Shown here in pieces: positions 1 through 6,844 of a stretch of DNA of 9,199 nucleotides; within the stretch, counting starts at the first letter, position 1; every line of letters starts with the position of its first letter. The stretch is taken from the NCBI GenBank assembly GCA_946222495.1, contig CAMICF010000111.1, positions 1 through 9,199 of the forward strand, written 5' to 3'. The translations under genes and the position numbers were made by a program. The DNA comes from an uncultured Janibacter sp. (lineage in GTDB: Bacteria > Actinomycetota > Actinomycetes > Actinomycetales > Dermatophilaceae). The notes under the pieces were generated by a model, which did no database searches, was not told where the DNA came from, and worked only from the letters and a program-made list of their open reading frames with translations.

Positions 1-656
1 GTGCGGCAGGCCAGTTCGTCTACACCTTCGGGCTCTTCGGTGAGTTCGGCAGCCTCACCGCCCTCTTCCCCTTGGCGCTGGGCGTCATGCTCATCACCAC
101 GGAGTACCGCCACAAGACCGCGACCGCGACCTACCTCGCGACGCCCCGACGCTGGATCGTGGCCATCGCCAAGGCGCTGTCCGTCATCGTCGTCGGGGCC
201 GTCCTGGGCGTCGTGCACGTCATCGCCTCGGTCGCCGGAGGTGGCCTGGTGCTGACGCTCTTCAAGAGCGAGCCCCTGCTGCTGACGAACAGCGACGTCC
301 TCGCCTCCTTCGGCACGACGATCATCGCCACGGTCGTGTGGACGCTCATCGGCTTCGGCTTCGGCATGCTCGTGCGCAACCAGATCGCGGCCATCCTCAT
401 CGCCGTGGCCTTCGGCTTCCTCGGCCAGATGGTGGCCAACATCGCCTTCGCCATCCTCGGCTGGGAGACGGCGGCGAAGTTCATCCCCGGCAACCTCACG
501 ACGGGCATGCTCATCTCGGCCGAACCGATGGGTGGCCAGGGGGCCGAAGGGGGCTACTACTTCACCTGGTGGGTCTGCGCCCTGATCCTCATCGGGTACG
601 CGGCCGTGCTCACCGTGCTCGGCTCGATCTTCAGCAACAGCAGGGACATCAGCTGA
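1..656 (+). CDS. ABC-2 type transporter permease, C-terminal part (5' end outside window)
   Basis: The reading frame is open from base 3 to the TGA at 654-656 and enters from outside the window, giving 217 residues of a longer protein. An internal TTG at 72 is not a believable start, because the residues before it continue the same membrane protein. Residues 33-37 (TEYRH) and 47-50 (TPRR) match the cytoplasmic loop typical of ABC-2 permeases, where a membrane segment is followed by a 'T-EYRH-T--T-LATPRR' signature. Hydrophobic segments lie near residues 18-32, 52-78, 104-124, 127-152 and 185-210, and the last ends shortly before the C-terminus. Such permeases pair with a separate ATPase subunit to export drugs, lipids or peptides. 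The ATPase gene would be expected upstream, outside the window. Nothing here identifies the substrate. Confidence 0.85.
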   Translation, partial: AAGQFVYTFGLFGEFGSLTALFPLALGVMLITTEYRHKTATATYLATPRRWIVAIAKALSVIVVGAVLGVVHVIASVAGGGLVLTLFKSEPLLLTNSDVLASFGTTIIATVVWTLIGFGFGMLVRNQIAAILIAVAFGFLGQMVANIAFAILGWETAAKFIPGNLTTGMLISAEPMGGQGAEGGYYFTWWVCALILIGYAAVLTVLGSIFSNSRDIS

Positions 657-680
657 CCCGACCCTCCACCACGACGCGCA

Positions 681-726
681 TCTGCCCCGGGTTCGTGCGG
701 CTTCCGGCCGCGCCTGCCCGGGCAGA
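681..726 (+). terminator. Composite hairpin after the permease gene, possible terminator
   Basis: Bases 681-691 pair with 717-726 to give ten base pairs with one bulged C. Inside the loop, 697-701 pairs with 707-711 around a 5-base loop. The structure begins 24 bases after the permease stop. There is no T-tract, so it is not a classical intrinsic terminator. GC-rich actinobacterial terminators often lack one, and the position fits. The right arm also contains the perfect 12-bp palindrome ctgcccgggcag (714-725), which could instead be a protein-binding site. Confidence 0.4.
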
Positions 727-873
727 GGCGTGTTCGGGGGCGGGTCGAGGGGCGCCGCGCCACCATCCGACGTGCGGGATGGGGTGCCCGTCCACCCGTG
801 CAGGCCACCCGTCACGTTAGGCTTGATCATCAGGGGTCCGCGGTGACTTCGGGCCCCGGTTCGCAACTGTGAT

Positions 874-894
874 GAAAGAGGCGTATGCGCCGTG
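874..894 (+). promoter_or_regulatory. Ribosome binding site and GTG start of kgd
   Basis: GAAAGAGG at 874-881 is a Shine-Dalgarno-like purine run 10 bases before the GTG at 892. A second in-frame GTG at 916 has AGGA (905-908) seven bases upstream and would give a protein eight residues shorter. Both keep the conserved 'FGPNEWLV' N-terminal segment, so homology does not decide between them. I found no convincing -10/-35 pair in 730-873. The TTGATC at 823-828 has no good partner at the usual spacing. Confidence 0.45.
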
Positions 895-3800
895 CCTGAC
901 CCCCAGGATGGCTCCGTGTCCCTGAACGACTTCGGCCCGAACGAGTGGCTGGTCGACGAGCTGTACGAGCAGTTCAAGCAGGACCGCAACAGCGTCGACA
1001 AGGCGTGGTGGGAGTTCTTCGAGAACTACGAGCCCGGCAAGGGCTCGAGCAGCAACGGCACGGCGGGGAAGGGAGATGCCTCCGCCCCGGCGAAGGCCGA
1101 GCCAGCGAAGGACGAGCAGCCGAAGAAGGCCGAGTCGAAGGCCCCCGCCCAGGCAGAGCCCGCGAAGGCCGAGCCCAAGAGCGAGCCCAAGAAGGCCGCC
1201 CAGCCGACCTCGGCCGAGCGCCCCGCGCCGCCGAAGCCCGAGGCCAAGAAGAGCGACGACAAGGCCGCCGGCGACAAGGGCGAGGACAAGACCGACGAGC
1301 AGATCCCCCTTCGCGGTGCTGCTGCTCGCGTCGTCTCCAACATGGAGGCCTCGCTCGAGGTCCCGACCGCCACGTCGGTGCGCGCCGTCCCGGCGAAGCT
1401 CCTCATCGACAACCGCATCGTCATCAACAACCACCTCAAGCGCAGCCGGGGTGGCAAGGTCTCCTTCACGCACATCGTCGGCTACGCGCTCGTCAAGGCG
1501 CTGCGCGCGATGCCCGAGATGAACGTCGGCTACACGACGAACGAGAAGGGCAAGCCGGTCCTCGTGAACCCGGCGCACATCGGCCTCGGCATCGCCATCG
1601 ACCTGCAGAAGGACGACGGCACCCGCCAGCTCATGGTCCCCGCCGTCAAGCCGGCCGAGACGATGAACTTCACCGCCTTCTGGAATGCCTACGAGGAGGT
1701 CGTGAAGAAGGCCCGTGACGGCAAGCTCACCGTCGCCGACTTCCAGGGCACGACCATGTCGCTGACCAACCCCGGCGGCATCGGCACGGTCCACTCCATG
1801 CCGCGCCTCATGGCCGGCCAGGGCGCGATCATCGGCGTCGGCGCGCTCGACTACCCCGCCGAGTGGCAGGGCGCGAGCACCGAGACGCTCAACCGCAACG
1901 CCGTCTCGAAGATCCTCACCCTCACCTCGACGTACGACCACCGCATCATCCAGGGTGCCCAGTCCGGTGAGTTCCTGCGGATCGTCCACCAGCTGCTCCA
2001 GGGCGGGGACAACTTCTACGACGAGATCTTCGAGAGCCTGCGCATCCCCTACGAGCCCGTTCGCTGGGTGCAGGACATCTCCGCCACGCACGACGACGAC
2101 ATCAACAAGGTCGCCCGCGTGCAGGAGCTCATCCACTCCTACCGGGTCCGCGGCCACCTCATGGCCGACATCGACCCGCTGGAGTACAAGCAGCGTCGCC
2201 ACCAGGACCTCGACATCACGTCCCACGGCCTGACGCTGTGGGACCTCGAGCGGCACTTCGCCACCGGTGGCTTCGGCGGCGAGCCCTTCCTCAAGCTGCG
2301 CAAGATCCTCGGCATCCTGCGCGACTCGTACTGCCGCACCACCGGCATCGAGTACATGCACATCCAGGACCCCGCCCAGCGCGCCTGGGTCCAGGAGCAC
2401 GTCGAGGTCGGCTACGCGAAGACCACGAGCGACGAGCAGCTGCGCATCCTGCGGCGCCTCAACGCCGCCGAGGCCTTCGAGACCTTCCTCCAGACGAAGT
2501 TCGTCGGGCAGAAGCGCTTCTCCCTCGAGGGCGGCGAGTCGGTCATCGCCGTGCTCGACCGCATCCTCGCCCGCGCCGCCCGCGACAAGATGGACGAGGT
2601 CTGCATCGGGATGCCCCACCGCGGGCGCCTCAACGTGCTGGCCAACATCGCCGGCAAGTCCTACGGCCAGATCTTCCGGGAGTTCGAGGGCAAGCTCGAT
2701 CCGAAGTCGGTCCAGGGCTCCGGTGACGTGAAGTACCACCTCGGCACCGAGGGCGAGTTCACCGGCGAGGACGGCGAGAAGACGAAGGTCTACCTCGCGG
2801 CCAACCCGAGCCACCTCGAGGCGGTCAACCCCGTGCTCGAGGGCATCGTCCGCGCCAAGCAGGACCGGCTCAACCACGGCGGCGAGGACTTCCCCGTCCT
2901 GCCGATCCTCATGCACGGTGACGCGGCCTTCGCCGGTCAGGGTGTCGTGGCGGAGACGCTGCAGCAGAGCCAGCTGCGCGGCTACCGCACCGGCGGCACC
3001 ATCCACGTCGTCGTCAACAACCAGGTCGGCTTCACGACGTCGCCGGCCGCCAGCCGCTCCTCGCTCTACTCGACGGACGTGGCCCGGATGATCCAGGCCC
3101 CGATCTTCCACGTCAACGGTGACGACCCGGAGGCCTGCGTGCGGGTCGCCGAGCTCGCCTTCGAGTTCCGGCAGAAGTTCCACAAGGACGTCGTCATCGA
3201 CGTCGTGTGCTACCGCCGCCGTGGTCACAACGAGGGCGACGACCCCTCGATGACCCAGCCGCTGATGTACAAGCTCATCGAGTCCAAGCGCTCGGTCCGC
3301 AAGCTCTACACCGAAAACCTCATCGGGCGGAAGGACATCACGCCCGAGGAGGCCGACGCGGCGCTGCGGGACTACCAGGCGCAGCTTGAGCGGGTCTTCG
3401 CGGAGACCAAGGAGGCCCTCAAGGACTCCCCCGACTCCCCGTCCGACCAGCCCGGGACGACGGACGCACCGAACAACGCGGGTCTCGAGCGTCCTTCCTC
3501 GCAGACGACGGACGACACCCATCGCTCCGCGACGGAGACGGCGATCTCCGAGGCCGACCTCAAGCACATCGGTGGCATCTTCGCCTCCCCGCCCGAGGAC
3601 TTCACGATCCACTCCAAGCTGCAGCAGGCGATGGAGAAGCGTGCGGCCTCGGTCAACGAGGGCGGCATCGACTGGGCGACCGGCGAGATGCTGGCGCTCG
3701 GCTCCCTGCTCATGGACGGCACCCCAGTGCGTCTGGCCGGTCAGGACTCACGGCGCGGCACCTTCGTGCAGCGTCACGCGGTCCTCATCGACAAGAACAC

Positions 3801-4701
3801 CGCCGAGGAGTGGACGCCGCTGAACTACCTCGGCGGCAACCAGGCCCGCTTCTGGGTCTACGACTCGCTGCTGTCGGAGTTCGCCGCGATGGGCTTCGAG
3901 TACGGCTACTCGGTCGAGCGCCCCGACGCGCTCGTGCTCTGGGAGGCGCAGTTCGGTGACTTCGTCAACGGCGCCGCGACGATCATCGACGAGTTCATCT
4001 CCTCCTCGGAGCAGAAGTGGGGTCAGAACTCCTCGGTCGTCCTCCTCCTGCCGCACGGCTACGAGGGCCAGGGGCCGGACCACTCCTCCGCCCGCATCGA
4101 GCGTTTCCTGCAGATGTGCGCGGAAAACAACATGACGGTCGCCTACCCGTCGACGCCGGCGAGCTACTTCCACCTGCTCCGCCGTCAGGCCTACCACCGG
4201 CCGCGTCGTCCGCTCATCGTCTTCACGCCGAAGTCGATGCTGCGGCTCAAGGCCGCCGCCAGCAACCCGGAGGACTTCACCGAGGGCACCTTCCGTCCGG
4301 TCATGCCGGACCACGCCCAGCCGAAGGGGGACAAGGTCACCCGCGTGATCCTCGCCGCCGGCAAGGTCGTGCACGACCTCGAGGCCGAGCGTTCGAAGCG
4401 CAAGGACGAGGAGACGGCGATCCTGCGCCTCGAGCGGTTCTACCCGCTCCCCGGGGAGGAGCTGGCCACCGAGCTGGCGAAGTACCCCGACGCGGAGGTC
4501 GTCCTCGTCCAGGAGGAGCCGGCCAACATGGGTGCGTGGCCCTTCCTCGCGCTCAACCTGCCGGCCGACCTCGCGCAGTACGGCGAGACCCGCCAGCTGA
4601 GCGTCGTCGCCCGCCCGGCGAGCGCCTCCCCGGCGGCCGGTACGGCGAAGAAGCACGCGATCGAGCAGGCGGAGCTCGTCCGCGCGGCCTTCGATCGCTG
4701 A
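892..4701 (+). CDS. kgd: Multifunctional 2-oxoglutarate metabolism enzyme (Kgd/OdhA; E2-like acyltransferase fused to E1)
   Basis: This 1269-residue protein is the actinobacterial single-chain 2-oxoglutarate decarboxylase/dehydrogenase E1 of the TCA cycle, slightly longer than the mycobacterial form (about 1230). Residues 11-47 are the E1 N-terminal segment (FGPNEWLV). Residues 50-137 are a Lys/Ala/Pro/Glu-rich linker. Residues 139-375 form an E2-type acyltransferase with its DHRIIQG motif (His350) but no lipoyl domain. Residues 376-1269 are the thiamine-diphosphate E1, with MPHRGRLN (His575), NPSHLEAV (His641), HGDAAFAGQG (675-684), VNNQVGFTT (708-716), RRGHNEGDDP (His779) and LWEAQFGDF (1016-1024). 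All expected active-site histidines appear present. In relatives the enzyme decarboxylates 2-oxoglutarate, works with a lipoylated E2 and Lpd, is inhibited by the FHA protein GarA/OdhI and is activated by acetyl-CoA. None of that regulation is visible here. The stop overlaps the next start. Confidence 0.97.
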   Translation: MPDPQDGSVSLNDFGPNEWLVDELYEQFKQDRNSVDKAWWEFFENYEPGKGSSSNGTAGKGDASAPAKAEPAKDEQPKKAESKAPAQAEPAKAEPKSEPKKAAQPTSAERPAPPKPEAKKSDDKAAGDKGEDKTDEQIPLRGAAARVVSNMEASLEVPTATSVRAVPAKLLIDNRIVINNHLKRSRGGKVSFTHIVGYALVKALRAMPEMNVGYTTNEKGKPVLVNPAHIGLGIAIDLQKDDGTRQLMVPAVKPAETMNFTAFWNAYEEVVKKARDGKLTVADFQGTTMSLTNPGGIGTVHSMPRLMAGQGAIIGVGALDYPAEWQGASTETLNRNAVSKILTLTSTYDHRIIQGAQSGEFLRIVHQLLQGGDNFYDEIFESLRIPYEPVRWVQDISATHDDDINKVARVQELIHSYRVRGHLMADIDPLEYKQRRHQDLDITSHGLTLWDLERHFATGGFGGEPFLKLRKILGILRDSYCRTTGIEYMHIQDPAQRAWVQEHVEVGYAKTTSDEQLRILRRLNAAEAFETFLQTKFVGQKRFSLEGGESVIAVLDRILARAARDKMDEVCIGMPHRGRLNVLANIAGKSYGQIFREFEGKLDPKSVQGSGDVKYHLGTEGEFTGEDGEKTKVYLAANPSHLEAVNPVLEGIVRAKQDRLNHGGEDFPVLPILMHGDAAFAGQGVVAETLQQSQLRGYRTGGTIHVVVNNQVGFTTSPAASRSSLYSTDVARMIQAPIFHVNGDDPEACVRVAELAFEFRQKFHKDVVIDVVCYRRRGHNEGDDPSMTQPLMYKLIESKRSVRKLYTENLIGRKDITPEEADAALRDYQAQLERVFAETKEALKDSPDSPSDQPGTTDAPNNAGLERPSSQTTDDTHRSATETAISEADLKHIGGIFASPPEDFTIHSKLQQAMEKRAASVNEGGIDWATGEMLALGSLLMDGTPVRLAGQDSRRGTFVQRHAVLIDKNTAEEWTPLNYLGGNQARFWVYDSLLSEFAAMGFEYGYSVERPDALVLWEAQFGDFVNGAATIIDEFISSSEQKWGQNSSVVLLLPHGYEGQGPDHSSARIERFLQMCAENNMTVAYPSTPASYFHLLRRQAYHRPRRPLIVFTPKSMLRLKAAASNPEDFTEGTFRPVMPDHAQPKGDKVTRVILAAGKVVHDLEAERSKRKDEETAILRLERFYPLPGEELATELAKYPDAEVVLVQEEPANMGAWPFLALNLPADLAQYGETRQLSVVARPASASPAAGTAKKHAIEQAELVRAAFDR

Positions 4702-4886
4702 TGTATTTCACCGACCGCGGCATCGAGGAGTTCGCGGATCGGCGTGGTGAGGAGCTGGTCACTCTCGAATGGGTGAGTGACCAGCTCCGCACCTTCGTCG
4801 ACGCGAACCCCGAGTTCGAGACGCCGATCGATCGACTCGCGTCCTGGCTGGCCCGCCTGGACGACGACGACCTCGACGAGAGGTAA
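4701..4886 (+). CDS. DUF6104-like small protein, translationally coupled to kgd
   Basis: The ATG at 4701 shares its A with the TGA of kgd (TGATG), and there is no clear Shine-Dalgarno, so translation is probably coupled to kgd termination. The 61-residue product starts MYFTDRGIEEFADRRGEE and ends in an acidic run (LDDDDLDER). From memory it matches the actinobacterial DUF6104 family of roughly 60-residue proteins, whose function is unknown. It has no signal peptide, membrane segment or cysteines. It looks helical and strongly acidic, so a small cytosolic protein is likely. Its position directly behind kgd suggests co-expression and perhaps a role with the 2-oxoglutarate enzyme, but that is inference. 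Near-complete resemblance to a known family makes a real gene likely despite its size. Confidence 0.85.
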   Translation: MYFTDRGIEEFADRRGEELVTLEWVSDQLRTFVDANPEFETPIDRLASWLARLDDDDLDER

Positions 4887-4920
4887 CGTCGACGTCGACC
4901 GACCGCACCGATAACCACCC

Positions 4921-4937
4921 AGGAGCACCCCGACGTG
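4921..4937 (+). promoter_or_regulatory. Ribosome binding site fixing the GTG start of the GDSL hydrolase
   Basis: AGGAG at 4921-4925 lies nine bases before the GTG at 4935. The in-frame ATG at 4950 has no comparable purine run, so the GTG is preferred. Confidence 0.65.
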
Positions 4938-5594
4938 AGCGGCACCCCGATGACGGACGCAGCCGGCAACGAGTTCACCCCCAGCGCCACCTTCTCCACG
5001 GAGGGCGGGCAGCGGGACATCGCGCTCGTGTTCATCGGCGACTCCTTCGTGGCCGGGACCGGTGACGAGAAGGCGCTCGGCTGGACGGGCCGGGTCCTCG
5101 CCCGGACCAACCTCGGTGACTCCGTGGTCGCCCACTACAACCTCGGCCTGCGCGGCGAGACCTCCGGCGGGGTCGCCGAGCGCTGGCAGACCGAGGGCGC
5201 ACTGCGCTTCCGGGACGCCACCGAGCGCCGGCTCGTCGTCCAGGTCGGGCACGCCGACATCGCGTCGGGCACCTCCATCGCGCGGCACCGCCTCAACCTG
5301 GCCAATGTCCTCGACGAGGCCTCGAGCCAGGGCGTGGCGGTCTTCGTCGTCGGCCCGCCGCCCGCGGCCGACCCGGCGACCAACGAGGCCCTGCGCCAGC
5401 TCGTCGACGCCCAGCGCGACGTCTGCGACCGGCGCGGCGTGACCTTCGTCGACACCTTCACCCCGCTCGTGGGCCACGACCAGTGGGAGTCCGACGTCGC
5501 CGCCTCCGCCGACGGCGTCCACCCCGGCCAGGCGGGCTACGGCCTCATCGCCTGGCTCGTCCTCCACCACGGCTGGGGCGACTGGCTGGGCTGA
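4935..5594 (+). CDS. SGNH/GDSL-type esterase/lipase family protein
   Basis: The 219-residue product has the order of motifs of an SGNH hydrolase. Block I is IGDSFVAG with nucleophile Ser37. Block II is NLGLRGET with Gly71. Block V is ADGVHP with catalytic Asp193 and His196. Block III, normally GxND, reads GHAD (105-108), so the oxyanion-hole asparagine appears to be alanine here. There is no signal peptide or membrane segment, which suggests a cytosolic enzyme. Family members hydrolyse acyl esters, often of lipids, sugars or thioesters, and the substrate cannot be read from the sequence. The gene starts 48 bp after the DUF6104-like gene on the same strand, so it is probably the last gene of the kgd unit. 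The altered block III could mean unusual specificity or reduced activity. Confidence 0.85.
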   Translation: MSGTPMTDAAGNEFTPSATFSTEGGQRDIALVFIGDSFVAGTGDEKALGWTGRVLARTNLGDSVVAHYNLGLRGETSGGVAERWQTEGALRFRDATERRLVVQVGHADIASGTSIARHRLNLANVLDEASSQGVAVFVVGPPPAADPATNEALRQLVDAQRDVCDRRGVTFVDTFTPLVGHDQWESDVAASADGVHPGQAGYGLIAWLVLHHGWGDWLG

Positions 5595-5628
5595 CGGCCC
5601 CCTTCGGCCCCCTCAGAACCACCCCCGG

Positions 5629-5662
5629 CGCCACGAGCTACTGCAGGCAGTAGCTCGTGGCG
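5629..5662. terminator. Perfect 16-bp hairpin between convergent genes, probable bidirectional terminator
   Basis: Bases 5629-5644 are the exact reverse complement of 5647-5662, with only AG between them, so the site is a nearly perfect 34-bp palindrome. It lies 34 bp after the GDSL hydrolase stop and 74 bp from the stop of the convergent acyltransferase gene, where a bidirectional terminator would be expected. No T-tract follows on either strand. It could equally be a REP-like interspersed palindrome. Confidence 0.55.
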
Positions 5663-5709
5663 TCAGCCGTATCTCGAGCTGCTGCAGGCCCGACGAACTA
5701 CGGCTGACG
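5661..5709. repeat. Second inverted repeat overlapping the first hairpin
   Basis: Bases 5661-5671 (cgtcagccgta) are the exact reverse complement of 5699-5709, an 11-bp stem around a 27-base loop. Three further pairs (5674-5676 with 5694-5696) are possible inside. Its left arm shares two bases with the right arm of the 5629-5662 hairpin. The loop contains cgagctgctgcaggc (5675-5689), which repeats the centre of the first hairpin (5634-5648) with one mismatch. The two structures therefore look related by duplication and may act together as a terminator. Confidence 0.5.
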
Positions 5710-5736
5710 TTGCCCCCGTGCCGCCCGCGGAGGTGG

Positions 5737-6726
5737 TTAGCCCGTGGCCCGAGCCTTCTCCGGCACGAAGGGAGCCGGCCTTGCGCACCCGAAGAGAACC
5801 CCGGCCCGGGTCCGCGCCAGCAGCAGTCCGGCGACCCAGGGCAGGATGACCGCCACGGGGGCCACGGCGAGCGCCGGCTGGTCACGCCCGAACCACACGA
5901 TGAAGGCGTGGAAGAGGATCACAGCGAAGCCGGTCTGGGCCAGCGCGGTGATCCGGTGGGCCCAGATCCCCCCGATGTGGATCGGCGCCATGACCATCCC
6001 GGCCCCGATGAGGATCGCCGCCGCGACGGAGACGACGGGCGTGCCGTAGTCGATGAACTTCAGGTCGATGTCGCGGACCGACGGCAGCGCCGCGAGGGCG
6101 ATGCCGAGCACCAGGGAGGCCGCGGCCCATCCCCCGTGCGAGCCGACCCGACGCAGCAGCATCCCCGCGTGGACGAAGACGACGCACCCGACTCCCTGCG
6201 CGATGGCGAAGGGAGATTCGATCGCCGCGCCGGGGAAGACCTGGACGACGGCGCACGCGAGGACCCCGAGGATGACCTGGCCCCACAGCGGGATCCCGAC
6301 CCTTTCCATGGCCCGGATGAGCACACACGCCACGAAGAGCGCGGTGATGAACCAGAAGGCGGAGTACGGCTCCACGGCGTGGGCTCCCCCGGGCAGCTGC
6401 TCCTCCACCTTTTCGGTCTGGTCCCGCCCTCGGGCCCAGAGCACGGCGCCGTAGCAGAGCGACACGATGGCGAACCAGGTCGCGTACGGCAGCAGGAGGG
6501 ACTTCGCGCGGACCCGGACCTCGGAGGTGAGGTCCCGCCCTTCGCGCCAGAGCCATCCGGAGAGGATGAAGAAGATCGGCACGTGCCACGGGTAGACCAG
6601 CGCGGGCACCGGGGCGAGGGCCTCGATGTGCCCGAGGACGATGGCGATGGTCCCGACGACCCGGATCAGATCGAGGTAGCCATTGCGCACCAGCGAATCA
6701 TCGTCCAGCACGGGTTGCGTAGGCAA
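5737..6726 (-). CDS. Integral membrane acyltransferase family protein (acyltransferase 3 / fucose 4-O-acetylase-like)
   Basis: The product is 329 residues and strongly hydrophobic, with about ten membrane segments. Residues 16-36 (GYLDLIRVVGT...LGHIEA, His33) and 47-61 (WHVPIFFILSGWLWR, His48) are the two signature regions of membrane acyltransferases of the COG3594/acyltransferase-3 type. FWFITALF (124-131) and FHAFIVWFG (272-280) are further family-like segments. Such enzymes transfer acetyl or other acyl groups from the cytoplasm to sugars of surface polysaccharides. The dTDP-rhamnose genes about 1.3 kb upstream fit a glycan role, but a direct link is inference. The chosen start is TTG at 6726, with GGGGAG (minus strand) 11 bases before it. 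GTG at 6711 or 6690 are alternatives and keep all motifs. The gene is convergent with the GDSL hydrolase gene. Confidence 0.82.
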   Translation of the reverse strand: MPTQPVLDDDSLVRNGYLDLIRVVGTIAIVLGHIEALAPVPALVYPWHVPIFFILSGWLWREGRDLTSEVRVRAKSLLLPYATWFAIVSLCYGAVLWARGRDQTEKVEEQLPGGAHAVEPYSAFWFITALFVACVLIRAMERVGIPLWGQVILGVLACAVVQVFPGAAIESPFAIAQGVGCVVFVHAGMLLRRVGSHGGWAAASLVLGIALAALPSVRDIDLKFIDYGTPVVSVAAAILIGAGMVMAPIHIGGIWAHRITALAQTGFAVILFHAFIVWFGRDQPALAVAPVAVILPWVAGLLLARTRAGVLFGCARPAPFVPEKARATG

Positions 6727-6737
6727 ACCACGCCCGG

Positions 6738-6797
6738 CTCCCCGAGTCGATGTCTGAGCGGGCGTCAGGACTCACCGGCACACATCGACCCGGGGAG
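6738..6797 (-). repeat. Interspersed palindromic repeat, copy A (inverted relative to the copies at 7899-8026)
   Basis: Bases 6738-6753 pair with 6782-6797 at 15 of 16 positions (mismatch a6745/c6790), around a 28-base loop. The inner ends tcgatgt (6747-6753) and acatcga (6782-6788) are the same 7-mers at the same 28-bp spacing as in the copies at 7899-8026. On the minus strand the centre reads gtgagtcctgacgc, close to their gtgagtccacgcgc and gtgagttcagacgc. The copy fills much of the 118-bp gap between the DUF559 gene and the acyltransferase gene. Its last bases on the minus strand (ggggag) provide the acyltransferase Shine-Dalgarno. Confidence 0.7.
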
Positions 6798-6844
6798 GTG
6801 GCCGTCGCCCAGCGAACACCCCAGGTGGGTCAGCGACTGATGGG

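Noticed and set aside
817..3612. 931-codon open frame on the minus strand across kgd
   Set aside because: It is antisense to a clearly recognised enzyme, is dominated by Leu/Val/Gly/Arg and matches no family. Such frames are common opposite high-GC genes.
4888..4899. 12-bp palindrome gtcgacgtcgac between the DUF6104-like and GDSL genes
   Set aside because: It is a simple gtcgac doublet in GC-rich DNA with no second copy, too weak to call an operator.
5710..6840. 376-codon plus-strand frame across the acyltransferase gene
   Set aside because: Its product is Pro/Arg/Asp/Gly-rich with no recognisable motif, while the minus strand carries the acyltransferase signatures and membrane segments.
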